DNA from: Chitinophagaceae bacterium
Lineage (GTDB): Bacteria > Bacteroidota > Bacteroidia > Chitinophagales > Chitinophagaceae
DNA length: 12,945 nucleotides
Assembly (NCBI GenBank): GCA_016741945.1
Contig: JACVCQ010000028.1
Coordinates: 1-12,945 of the forward strand
Direction of reading: 5' to 3'
Position 1 is the first letter of the stretch, and every line of letters starts with the position of its first letter. The notes under the pieces were generated by a model that was given only the letters and a program-made list of their open reading frames with translations, was not told the origin of the DNA and ran no database searches. Below are positions 1-6,632 of the stretch, one piece after another. The translations under genes were made by a program, and so were the position numbers.

Positions 1-453
1 ATCATATACCGATTCATCCAAGTTCTGGTATTTATTTTCTTTTAGCAGCAAATTGACCAACATGGGCGTAGAGTTGGAATGTCCGGCTACCACCACCGTT
101 TTACCCTGTATTTTCAATAATTCATCAGCAAAACCTTTTAAGTTTCTGTGATCATACACCTGAATCTCTTTACCGGTTTTAACTGACAATGGTCCAACAG
201 TTGATTTGGTACGTTTAAAATTGGTAGCATAAATAGCATCCGGCTGATACATTTTCAATACTTCGGGTATGCGTGCAGCACGAGCTGTACCTTCTTCACT
301 CAATGGAGGGTCGGCTTGCATCATGGTAGAACCTTGTGCAGTCGTATCTTTTTCTGCATGACGCATCAAGATAAAAGTACTGGTTTGTGAATAGGCTTCT
401 GTTGCTGTCAGGATGAACAAAGCAACCAGAAAACGAGTAAACATCTGTTTCAT
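1..453 (-). CDS. Secreted histidine phosphatase family protein (SixA/phosphoglycerate-mutase-like), C-terminus beyond the window
   Basis: Reading the minus strand from an ATG at 453 gives 151 residues that run off the left edge with no stop, so this is a 5' partial gene. Residues 1-23 (M-K-Q-M-F-T-R, then a hydrophobic stretch ending A-Y-S-Q) look like a Sec signal peptide. The mature part opens with FILMRHAEKD, the histidine phosphatase signature: Arg31 and His32 would be the phosphate-binding Arg and the phospho-accepting His. FKRTKST supplies a second conserved Arg, and VAGHSN supplies the second catalytic His. Family members dephosphorylate phosphohistidine or small phosphate esters, and the substrate here cannot be told. 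The signal peptide points to a periplasmic or surface location. It is divergent from the DUF4197 gene across 175 bp. The family call is firm; the specific function is unknown. Confidence 0.85.
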   Translation of the reverse strand, partial: MKQMFTRFLVALFILTATEAYSQTSTFILMRHAEKDTTAQGSTMMQADPPLSEEGTARAARIPEVLKMYQPDAIYATNFKRTKSTVGPLSVKTGKEIQVYDHRNLKGFADELLKIQGKTVVVAGHSNSTPMLVNLLLKENKYQNLDESVYD

Positions 454-628
454 TTTTGACAATTTTCCAGCCTAAGATAAGTGTATACCCTGTTGTGTCC
501 ATACCGCTAATCCATTTTATAAGGTATTCTTCACATCTTTTTCCATTCTTCACTGTTATTTTTGATCCATTAGGATTGGTATCATTTTTGGAGTATACAA
601 TCTGCCATTCATTTTAAACAAATCGATT
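454..628. promoter_or_regulatory. Divergent intergenic region with a candidate Bacteroidota-type promoter for the DUF4197 gene
   Basis: This 175-bp non-coding stretch separates two divergent genes, so it should hold a promoter for each. On the plus strand TTTG at 561-564 is followed after 18 bases by CATTTTTG at 583-590. That is one mismatch from the Bacteroidota -7 consensus TAnnTTTG, with a TTTG at about the -33 position, and it would leave roughly a 30-base leader before the ATG at 629. An exact TAnnTTTG match (TATTTTTG) also occurs at 557-564 but lacks a good upstream TTTG. No convincing minus-strand element was identified for the phosphatase gene. These are consensus matches only. Confidence 0.3.
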
Positions 629-1354
629 ATGAAAAGAATTCTTACACTCATATTGCTCATTGTATTGTATCAGGGACTGCAAGCACAAGGATTGGGTGGT
701 TTATTGAACAAAGCCAAAAATGCAGTGAGCGGCAATCAAACAGGTTTGAGCAATGATGATATTGTATCCGGATTGAAAGAAGCGTTGGTTACAGGTTCCA
801 CAAAAGGAGCGAATCTTTTATCACAAACAGATGGTTTTTTTGCGAATGCTGCACTGAAAATATTGTTGCCACCGGAAGCTCAAAAAATCGAAAAAACATT
901 AAGAAGCGTTGGACTAGGTAAACAAGTAGATGATGCTATTCTAAGCATGAACCGTGCTGCCGAAGACGCTTGTAAAAGTGCTGCACCTATTTTCTCAAAT
1001 GCGATCAAACAAATGAGTTTTCAGGATGCAGTTGGCATTTTAAAAGGATCTGATACTGCTGCGACTTCCTATCTGAAAAGCAAAACCACGAACCCTCTTA
1101 CAGAAGCATTTCGTCCTGTAATAGAAAGCTCACTTGAGAAAGTTGATGCCACTAAGCATTGGAATACACTCATTACCAGTTACAACAAATTACCATTGGT
1201 TCGTGATAAAATCAATCCTGATTTAGCAGCTTATGTTACTGAGCGGTCATTAAGTGGTATTTTCTATCAGGTAGCAGTAGAAGAGAAAGAAATCAGAAAA
1301 AATCCTTTGGCGAGGACCAGTGATATTTTGAAGAAAGTGTTTGGAGCGAAATAG
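629..1354 (+). CDS. Exported DUF4197 domain-containing protein
   Basis: This 241-residue protein starts at an ATG at 629. Residues 1-19 (MKRILTLILLIVLYQGLQA) form a typical signal peptide, so it is probably periplasmic or a lipid-free envelope protein; there is no lipobox Cys. The rest matches my recollection of DUF4197: a GLGGLLNKAKN-type glycine-rich start, DDIVSGLKEAL, a K-G-A-N-L-L-S motif, ILLPPEAQKIEK, MNRAAEDA, then F-Q-D-A-V-G-I-L and T-A-A-T-S-Y-L-K, and a helical C-terminus ending KKVFGAK. DUF4197 proteins are of similar length, widespread in Bacteroidota and Proteobacteria, and have no established biochemical role. It is the only plus-strand gene seen and is convergent with the MORN protein gene. 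Family assignment is confident; function is not known. Confidence 0.88.
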   Translation: MKRILTLILLIVLYQGLQAQGLGGLLNKAKNAVSGNQTGLSNDDIVSGLKEALVTGSTKGANLLSQTDGFFANAALKILLPPEAQKIEKTLRSVGLGKQVDDAILSMNRAAEDACKSAAPIFSNAIKQMSFQDAVGILKGSDTAATSYLKSKTTNPLTEAFRPVIESSLEKVDATKHWNTLITSYNKLPLVRDKINPDLAAYVTERSLSGIFYQVAVEEKEIRKNPLARTSDILKKVFGAK

Positions 1355-1363
1355 AGAGGGATT

Positions 1364-1391
1364 TCTGATGTCGGATGTCTGATGTCTGATT
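1364..1391. repeat. Four tandem copies of a 7-bp unit (TCTGATG)
   Basis: Just after the DUF4197 stop the plus strand reads TCTGATG, TCGGATG, TCTGATG, TCTGATT: four consecutive 7-base units differing only at unit 2 position 3 and unit 4 position 7. It is non-coding by context. Heptamers of this kind occur next to dispersed intergenic repeats in some environmental Bacteroidota genomes as far as I recall, and it sits 12 bases from the inverted repeat described next, so both may belong to one compound repeat element. Confidence 0.7.
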
Positions 1392-1402
1392 TGAAATACG
1401 TT

Positions 1403-1511
1403 AAAAAAACTGTGCAACTCCGTGTTCAACTCTGCGAATCTTTGTGGTTTGCTTTTTACCACAGAATTTCACGGAGTTAGGAACAGAGTTGCACAGTGTT
1501 TTTATTTTTTT
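1403..1511. terminator. Long imperfect inverted repeat with flanking T-runs: probable bidirectional terminator
   Basis: Two 41-base arms (about 1409-1449 and 1458-1498) align without gaps as reverse complements at roughly 30 of 41 positions. The outermost 12 bases (ACTGTGCAACTC) and the loop-proximal TGTGGT block are the best conserved. Many of the mismatches are transitions that could still pair as G-U in RNA. The loop is short and AT-rich, near 1450-1457. Downstream of the hairpin on the plus strand comes TGTTTTTATTTTTTT (1497-1511); on the minus strand comes a run of seven T (1409-1403). It sits between the convergent DUF4197 and MORN genes, exactly where one terminator could serve both. 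The words CTCTGCGAATC, TTTGTGGTT and ACCACAGAAT resemble a 'CTCTGTG...CTCTGTGGTT' repeat common in Bacteroidota intergenic regions, so it may be a dispersed palindromic repeat put to use as a terminator. Confidence 0.65.
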
Positions 1512-3820
1512 ACGACTCCGTTTACGTATTCCGTAACTACTTTTTTTCCATTATCATATGAAATCCATGTACCATTTCCTTCCTTAAGCGTTCCTTTTTC
1601 AAGAGGTTTTCCACTCTCATTAAATGAGGATATAATTTCCCAACGTAATCCAAATGGCTTATGTGCCTCGCTGTATTTATAAATGGCTTCTTGCTTTAAT
1701 TGACCATTCGAAAAGTACCATTGTGCTTTACCGTTTCGACAGTAATCTAGGTATGTCATCCTTAGATTTATTTTACCATTATTGTGATAAGTTAATTGCA
1801 GTCCACTTCCATTAGAGAGAATCGATTTCCCATTCTCGTCAAAATACTCTTCAGGTCTTAAAAAATCACCATTTCTATAAATATCTCTACCCAGAATTTT
1901 TCCATTAGGATGATAATATTCGGCTGTTCCTGATATTTTACCGTTCACATAAGGCGTTTTCTCCATTAGGCTACCAGATTCAAAGTAACCCTGATAAGTG
2001 CCGTTTAAAATACCATTACTATAGTTGGCATTGGTACTCAATTTCCCATTTGCAAAATACCATGATGAGTTACCATGCAGTTTTCCATTCAAATAATTCC
2101 CCTTGAATGAAGCAGCACCATTATCAAAATACTCCGTTAAACTACCTGTCCCATTTTGAAGAGAAAGGGTTCCATTTTCATCAAAAAAATCTCCGAAACT
2201 AACAAACTCACCATTCCGATAATTCCTCTTTCCTAAAACCTGACCATTGGGGTGAAAATATTCTACTACTCCCACACGCTTACCTTCTACATAAGCCCCT
2301 TTGTCTTTTAATTTTCCATTTTCAAAATAGTTGGTAACAACCCCAGTAATTTTCCCATTCTCCATTGGCCTTTCTTCAGCTTTATTGCCATTGGGGTAAT
2401 AATATACCCATGTACCAGTTTGTTTTCCACCTTTATCATATTCGCCTTCTGATTTCACTTTTCCATTTGGGTAATACGCCGTGAAGCTTCCTTTTATTTT
2501 ATTAGTTACAAAATCATAATTCGCTTTGTTGAGTAAGACCCCCCTAGAATCATAGGGCTCCCAAACACCAGATCGATGCGAATTCCCAAAGCTAAATATA
2601 GGACCTATATAACCTAAAACATTGTCATAGTCTTTAGTCAGTAAATCTAAATTTTGGATTTTTATAATATACTGCTTTTCAAAAAGCTTAAAATCCAGTT
2701 CAAATAGAACAAGATCTCCTTTCCCGTAATTGCCATTGGTTTTTGAATAAACATATTTTTCATTTCGTCTCGTAGAATGTACTCTAACACTATCCTTGTA
2801 TAAGTTATACTCAGTAGCAAGTTCACCATCCTCCCAATAAAACTTCCAAATACCAACTGCAACTGCATAACTAGGCATTGCAAGTTTTTTAACTGGAATC
2901 ATCATATCGAATTGATAATCGTTATCTGACCTGTTTAATAAATCATTTATGTCTTCGTCATATCCCATCAATTCAGCATCAGAATATAATTTAGAGGAAT
3001 TAAAAGCACCTTCTATTCTTTTGGAACCATTTTCGTTGTATGCATAAAAGTTAATTAAACTAATTTTACCGGAAGTACCCCTTGAAAATGTAAGCTCTGC
3101 AATTTTCTTACCGGATGTATAAAAATTGGTAGACACGCCTTTATCAAAGTCAATTGTTTGAATAATTTTGCCTTCTTTATTTCGAACAGACCAAATCCCC
3201 ACTCTTTCATCATTTTGATATTCTCCAAAAGTCACTTCCCCATTGAAAATAAAAGGAATTTCCCACTTACCCTTTTTCATCCCCGTTTGATCATAGATCT
3301 CTTGTCCAATTCTATTCCCATTTTCATCATACCTCAACCATCGGTTAACTTTTATCCCATTTCTATATTCCCCAGTTACTGCTACTTTACCATTCACATA
3401 GGAGGAATAGTTACCATTTTCCACTCCATTAGCATACGAAATTTCACTTGAAACTTTACCATTATTATATGTTTTCCAAACACCCGTTTTTAAATTCATT
3501 TTATACTCTCCCTGTTCAAGCAGTGATCCGTCAATATTATAACTAGCATAATAACCATTCTTTTGATTATCTTTGTATTCTATTTGTTCTAATAAATTCC
3601 CATTAGAGTGGTAGAATCTCCATGTTCCATTTTTATAAGAAGAAGTTATATTCCCATACCTATTAAGTGTACGAACCAACTCCCCTTCTGATTTAACTAC
3701 AGCAATTGGATTCTCAATTGTTTTAGGATAATATTCCTTAACAATCTCAGTAACTTTTTTCTGGGCTAAAGCGCCAATTGTTATCAATAAAAATAAAATA
3801 GCGAGAAAGATAGATTTCAT
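1502..3820 (-). CDS. Exported MORN_2-repeat (YwqK-like) protein with internal duplication
   Basis: This 772-residue protein has a clear signal peptide at residues 1-20 (MKSIFLAILFLLITIGALAQ), so it is exported. The body is built from short beta-hairpin units of the form Y-x-N-G-K-(4-6)-x-Y-x-N-G, which match MORN_2 repeats as seen in proteins annotated 'YwqK family antitoxin'. They run from about residue 47 to 275 and from 415 to 772. Residues about 276-405 lack the Y-x-N-G rhythm and form an acidic, aromatic-rich insert. Residues 497-610 and 611-714 are a diverged tandem duplication with a constant offset of 114 residues, seen in YFHPNG/YYHPNG, FFDENG/YFDENG and YRNGEF/YRNGDF. The protein is far longer than typical family members of 150-400 residues. 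The antitoxin label is an annotation habit: no toxin gene lies nearby. A surface scaffold or binding role is plausible but unproven. It is probably transcribed on its own, downstream of a palindrome. Confidence 0.88.
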   Translation of the reverse strand: MKSIFLAILFLLITIGALAQKKVTEIVKEYYPKTIENPIAVVKSEGELVRTLNRYGNITSSYKNGTWRFYHSNGNLLEQIEYKDNQKNGYYASYNIDGSLLEQGEYKMNLKTGVWKTYNNGKVSSEISYANGVENGNYSSYVNGKVAVTGEYRNGIKVNRWLRYDENGNRIGQEIYDQTGMKKGKWEIPFIFNGEVTFGEYQNDERVGIWSVRNKEGKIIQTIDFDKGVSTNFYTSGKKIAELTFSRGTSGKISLINFYAYNENGSKRIEGAFNSSKLYSDAELMGYDEDINDLLNRSDNDYQFDMMIPVKKLAMPSYAVAVGIWKFYWEDGELATEYNLYKDSVRVHSTRRNEKYVYSKTNGNYGKGDLVLFELDFKLFEKQYIIKIQNLDLLTKDYDNVLGYIGPIFSFGNSHRSGVWEPYDSRGVLLNKANYDFVTNKIKGSFTAYYPNGKVKSEGEYDKGGKQTGTWVYYYPNGNKAEERPMENGKITGVVTNYFENGKLKDKGAYVEGKRVGVVEYFHPNGQVLGKRNYRNGEFVSFGDFFDENGTLSLQNGTGSLTEYFDNGAASFKGNYLNGKLHGNSSWYFANGKLSTNANYSNGILNGTYQGYFESGSLMEKTPYVNGKISGTAEYYHPNGKILGRDIYRNGDFLRPEEYFDENGKSILSNGSGLQLTYHNNGKINLRMTYLDYCRNGKAQWYFSNGQLKQEAIYKYSEAHKPFGLRWEIISSFNESGKPLEKGTLKEGNGTWISYDNGKKVVTEYVNGVVKK

Positions 3821-3885
3821 AATAACTCTTTTTGTCTAAAAATTAATTATGGTAACCAATATTTAAGCTAGCAAAAAATTACTAG

Positions 3886-3909
3886 TGATTAATGACATGT
3901 CATTAATCA
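3886..3909. promoter_or_regulatory. Perfect 24-bp palindrome between iorB and the MORN gene
   Basis: The half-site TGATTAATGACA is followed directly by its exact reverse complement, with the centre between 3897 and 3898 and no spacer. It lies 31 bp after the iorB stop and 65 bp before the MORN gene start, both on the minus strand. Read on the minus strand, the palindrome is followed after seven bases by six T (3878-3873), so it could act as a weak AT-rich terminator for iorAB. The spacer-free perfect symmetry would equally suit an operator for a dimeric regulator. There is no T-run on the other side. The sequence cannot decide between the two. Confidence 0.5.
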
Positions 3910-3940
3910 TTCAACTAAACATCATAAGACTTTACCATTA

Positions 3941-6052
3941 TTATGCAAACTGAATATCATCCACAAAAGGCATTTTCCTGAATCGCTTACCTGTTGCTGC
4001 AAAAAGAGCATTCGCCAATGCCGGAGCTATCGGTGGTAAGCCGGGTTCTCCCAATCCGGTTGGATTTTCTTCTGATGGCACAAATTGAACCACCACATCC
4101 AATGGTGTATTACGCATCCGTACAAAATTATAAGGACCGAAATTGGTTTGTACAGCAGCTCCATTATTAAAAGTGAGCTTGGTGTATACAGCATGCCCCA
4201 ATCCATCTACCACAGCACCTTGTACCTGATTTTCAGCACCACTCACATTCACTACTTTACCACAGTGCACAGCACAATACACTTTCGTGATGCGTGGCTT
4301 GCCTTTCAGCATCTGTATTTCTACTACTTGCGCCACATAACTATTGAATGAGAACCAAGTAGAGAATCCACGATAAGTATTGGCAGGTGTTTTACCCCAG
4401 TTGCACATTTTTGCAACAAGCTCTATGACACTGATGAATTTATCAGGATCATAGGCCAATTTCCCAACCGGTTGCTCTTTTGCTTTTTTCAATAATTCCA
4501 AGCGAAATGCTACCGGATCTTTTTTGAGTTCATGTGCAACCTCATCCATAAAAGATTCATTGGCAAATGCCTGAACATTATGTGTGGGGGCACGCCAAGG
4601 ACCGGTGGGAATATTGGTGGGCAAACTATGGCTTTCGATTTTCAGATTTTGAACAGCACCGGCTGGATAGGTATCCGGACTTCTTCCATTACTTAAAGAT
4701 GCAAAAGATTGATGCCATGCTTCCAAATTACCGTCTTTAATCGCTGCTTTGAAACGGAACATACCACTGGGACGATAATAATCATTCTGCATATCATCTT
4801 CACGCGACCATTGTACTTGAACAGGACATTGCGCTGCCTGAGATACCAACGCAGCTTCAACCCCATTATCCGGACGCAATTTTCTACCAAATCCTCCACC
4901 CTGTCTGGGTAATCCCAATGACACATTGGTTGCCGGTATATTCAGTTCTTTGGCGACAGCTGACACCAGACTCTGCGGTACCTGTGTAGGACCATAGAGT
5001 TCTGCTTTCCCATCACGCACATCTGCATAAAAATTCAAGGGCTCCATTTGTGCATGTGAAAGAACCGGCACTTCATACATTACATCCAACACTTTTGTAG
5101 CTGCACTCATAGCAGCATCAACATCACCATCATTTCTATTGGGAGTAGCGGCGGGCTTACTCAATAAATCACGAAATGCTTTTTCATGATCTGTTGTACT
5201 TTCCAGTTTAGAAGCATCTTCCCAATTGATTTTCAAAGCGGTTCTTCCTTTCATAGCAGCCCAGGTAGAAGTAGCCAATACTGCTACACTATTTTTTACC
5301 TGCACTACTTTTTTCACCCCATTCACTTTCAAAGCAGCACTGTCATCAAATGACTGCAGTTTTTTTCCATGTGCAGGTGGACGAGCCACTACGGCAAATA
5401 ACATTCCTTCTTTTCTGGTATCAATACCGAATAATGGTTTACCGGTTACAATGGCTTTCGCATCTACATCTTTCACACGTGTTCCAATAATGGTGAAATC
5501 TTTGGGATCTTTCAAAGGAACATTTGCAGGCACCGGCATTCCTGCAGCTTTAGTAGCCAACTCTCCATATGATAATTTTTTTCCGGAGTTTTTATGTACG
5601 ATGAACCCTTTCTCAGCATAACATTCTGTTACTGCCACGCCCCATGTATCAGCAGCAGCAGCCATCAACATGGCTTTAGCAGTAGCACCGGCTTGTCTGA
5701 GTGGTGCATATCGGCTTCTGATAGCGCCACTACCGCCAGTAGTTTGACTACCATACTTGGCATCCAATGGAGCAATCTCTACTTCTATGGTTTGCCAATC
5801 CACATTCATTTCTTCAGCGATCAACATCACCAAAGATGTTTTTACACCCTGTCCAATCTCTGGATTGGGAGACATCAGTGTAATCTTTCCATCGGTCGAT
5901 ATTTTAATATATGCATTGGGTGAAAAAGGAGTGGCTTCTGTATTGTCTCCGGTCTCGGAATTACTCAATGCAGAAAAACCCACCAACATACCGCCGCCGG
6001 CGATCATGCTGACCCTTAGAAAATTTCTTCTGGATACGGATGTATTACTCAT
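3941..6052 (-). CDS. iorB: Isoquinoline 1-oxidoreductase-type molybdenum hydroxylase, large molybdopterin subunit
   Basis: This 703-residue subunit belongs to the xanthine dehydrogenase/aldehyde oxidase family and carries the molybdenum centre. The N-terminus has a Tat signal: SRRNFLRVS at residues 7-15, followed by a glycine-rich hydrophobic stretch. The export-type N-terminus and lack of a fused FAD domain are typical of the IorB group rather than cytosolic XDH. Visible family motifs are GQG at 67-69, HAQMEPLNFYA at 333-343, QGGGFGRK at 384-391 (molybdopterin contact loop), GPWRAP at 484-489 and GLGEPG at 666-671, where Glu669 matches the catalytic glutamate. Length is slightly below the usual 720-760. 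Its start overlaps the iorA stop by 4 bp (ATGA), so the two are translationally coupled and form one complex; the folded pair is presumably exported together by Tat. The substrate is unknown: N-heterocycle, aldehyde or other. Ior is the closest named relative by architecture. Confidence 0.87.
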   Translation of the reverse strand: MSNTSVSRRNFLRVSMIAGGGMLVGFSALSNSETGDNTEATPFSPNAYIKISTDGKITLMSPNPEIGQGVKTSLVMLIAEEMNVDWQTIEVEIAPLDAKYGSQTTGGSGAIRSRYAPLRQAGATAKAMLMAAAADTWGVAVTECYAEKGFIVHKNSGKKLSYGELATKAAGMPVPANVPLKDPKDFTIIGTRVKDVDAKAIVTGKPLFGIDTRKEGMLFAVVARPPAHGKKLQSFDDSAALKVNGVKKVVQVKNSVAVLATSTWAAMKGRTALKINWEDASKLESTTDHEKAFRDLLSKPAATPNRNDGDVDAAMSAATKVLDVMYEVPVLSHAQMEPLNFYADVRDGKAELYGPTQVPQSLVSAVAKELNIPATNVSLGLPRQGGGFGRKLRPDNGVEAALVSQAAQCPVQVQWSREDDMQNDYYRPSGMFRFKAAIKDGNLEAWHQSFASLSNGRSPDTYPAGAVQNLKIESHSLPTNIPTGPWRAPTHNVQAFANESFMDEVAHELKKDPVAFRLELLKKAKEQPVGKLAYDPDKFISVIELVAKMCNWGKTPANTYRGFSTWFSFNSYVAQVVEIQMLKGKPRITKVYCAVHCGKVVNVSGAENQVQGAVVDGLGHAVYTKLTFNNGAAVQTNFGPYNFVRMRNTPLDVVVQFVPSEENPTGLGEPGLPPIAPALANALFAATGKRFRKMPFVDDIQFA

Positions 6053-6513
6053 GACTTACCTCCTTTTGATGCAGCCAAATGAATGGCTTTGCGTATACGA
6101 ACATTGGTACCACAACGACAAATATTGGTAATCGTTGTATCAATCTCTTCATCCGATGGATTTGAATTCTTTTTCAACAACGCCGCAGCTGCCATGATTT
6201 GTCCGGCCTGACAGTAACCACATTGTGCTACATCCATCTCTATCCATGCTTGTTGTACAGGATGATCTCCATTTTCACTTAAGCCTTCAATGGTTACCAC
6301 TTTTCCGTTCCCTACTGCAGATACAGGTAATTGACAAGAACGAACAGGGTTTCCATTGTAATGAATGGTGCAGGCTCCGCATTGTGCAACACCACATCCA
6401 TATTTGGTTCCAACCAGATTCAATTCATCTCGCAGTACCCAAAGAAGTGGGGTATCTGCATCTACTTCAACAGACATTTGTTTGTTGTTGACAGAGAGCG
6501 TATACTTTGGCAT
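6049..6513 (-). CDS. iorA: Isoquinoline 1-oxidoreductase-type [2Fe-2S] subunit
   Basis: This 154-residue small subunit carries two [2Fe-2S] clusters that pass electrons from the molybdenum centre. The N-terminal plant-ferredoxin-like domain holds Cys40, Cys45, Cys48 and Cys60 (the G-C-G-V-A-Q-C-G-A-C pattern). The C-terminal four-helix domain holds Cys98, Cys101, Cys132 and Cys134 (C-G-Y-C and I-C-R-C-G). All eight ligands are present and the length is normal for the family. It has no export signal of its own, so it would travel with the Tat-bearing IorB. The order iorA-iorB with a 4-bp overlap is the usual one. No FAD subunit and no cytochrome c gene adjoin the pair in this window, so the physiological electron acceptor is not visible. 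Confidence 0.9.
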   Translation of the reverse strand: MPKYTLSVNNKQMSVEVDADTPLLWVLRDELNLVGTKYGCGVAQCGACTIHYNGNPVRSCQLPVSAVGNGKVVTIEGLSENGDHPVQQAWIEMDVAQCGYCQAGQIMAAAALLKKNSNPSDEEIDTTITNICRCGTNVRIRKAIHLAASKGGKS

Positions 6514-6590
6514 TTGAAAAAAATTTATTGACGAAATAGAACGAATTGTAAGCTAAGCATTATATCAGAAACGACGAAAGACAAGGAATT
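6514..6590 (-). promoter_or_regulatory. Probable ior promoter/leader region
   Basis: These 77 bp lie between the terminator-like hairpin after moaCB and the iorA start. A minus-strand TATAAT occurs at 6564-6559, about 45 bases before the ATG. No TAnnTTTG element with a spaced TTTG was found, so promoter placement is uncertain. No conserved Moco riboswitch fold was recognised here. Confidence 0.25.
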
Positions 6591-6616
6591 AAAATCGGTC
6601 AATCAATCTATTGACC
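6591..6616 (-). terminator. Weak hairpin terminator after moaCB
   Basis: On the minus strand GGTCAAT pairs with ATTGACC (6616-6610 with 6603-6597), a 7-bp stem with a 6-base loop. It is followed by G-A then four T and two A. It lies 17 bases past the moaCB stop. The stem is short and the T-run modest, so termination may be partial, letting some Moco-operon transcripts read into iorAB. Confidence 0.45.
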
Positions 6617-6632
6617 TTTAGATAGAAAATAC

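Noticed and set aside
296..553. Minus-strand 85-codon open frame over the phosphatase start and upstream region
   Set aside because: It overlaps in another frame a gene with a clear signal peptide and RHAEKD motif, and has no family features of its own.
1250..1462. Minus-strand 70-codon open frame across the DUF4197 end and the intergenic repeats
   Set aside because: Its Q-T-S-D-I-R segment is just translation of the TCTGATG heptamer array, and the rest is antisense to DUF4197 or inside the inverted repeat.
1364..1511. CRISPR-like repeat array
   Set aside because: The heptamers are contiguous with no spacers, and the hairpin arms are inverted, not direct. No cas genes are near.
1502..3820. 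MORN protein as the antitoxin of a toxin-antitoxin system (YwqK label)
   Set aside because: It is 772 residues with a signal peptide, and no small toxin gene adjoins it. The label comes from family naming only.
1502..3820. Recent horizontal transfer of the MORN gene
   Set aside because: It appears somewhat more AT-rich than the Moco genes, but repeat proteins rich in Asn, Lys and Tyr are AT-rich anyway, and no mobility genes or attachment repeats flank it.
5226..6131. Plus-strand open frames of 109-131 codons antisense to iorB/iorA
   Set aside because: They lie wholly or mostly opposite strongly conserved coding sequence, have no recognisable domains, and are low-complexity, Phe/Thr/Ser-rich shadows.
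6514..6632. Moco riboswitch upstream of iorA
   Set aside because: The region is only 119 bp, AT-rich, and shows only a short terminator hairpin. No conserved Moco-RNA core was recognised.
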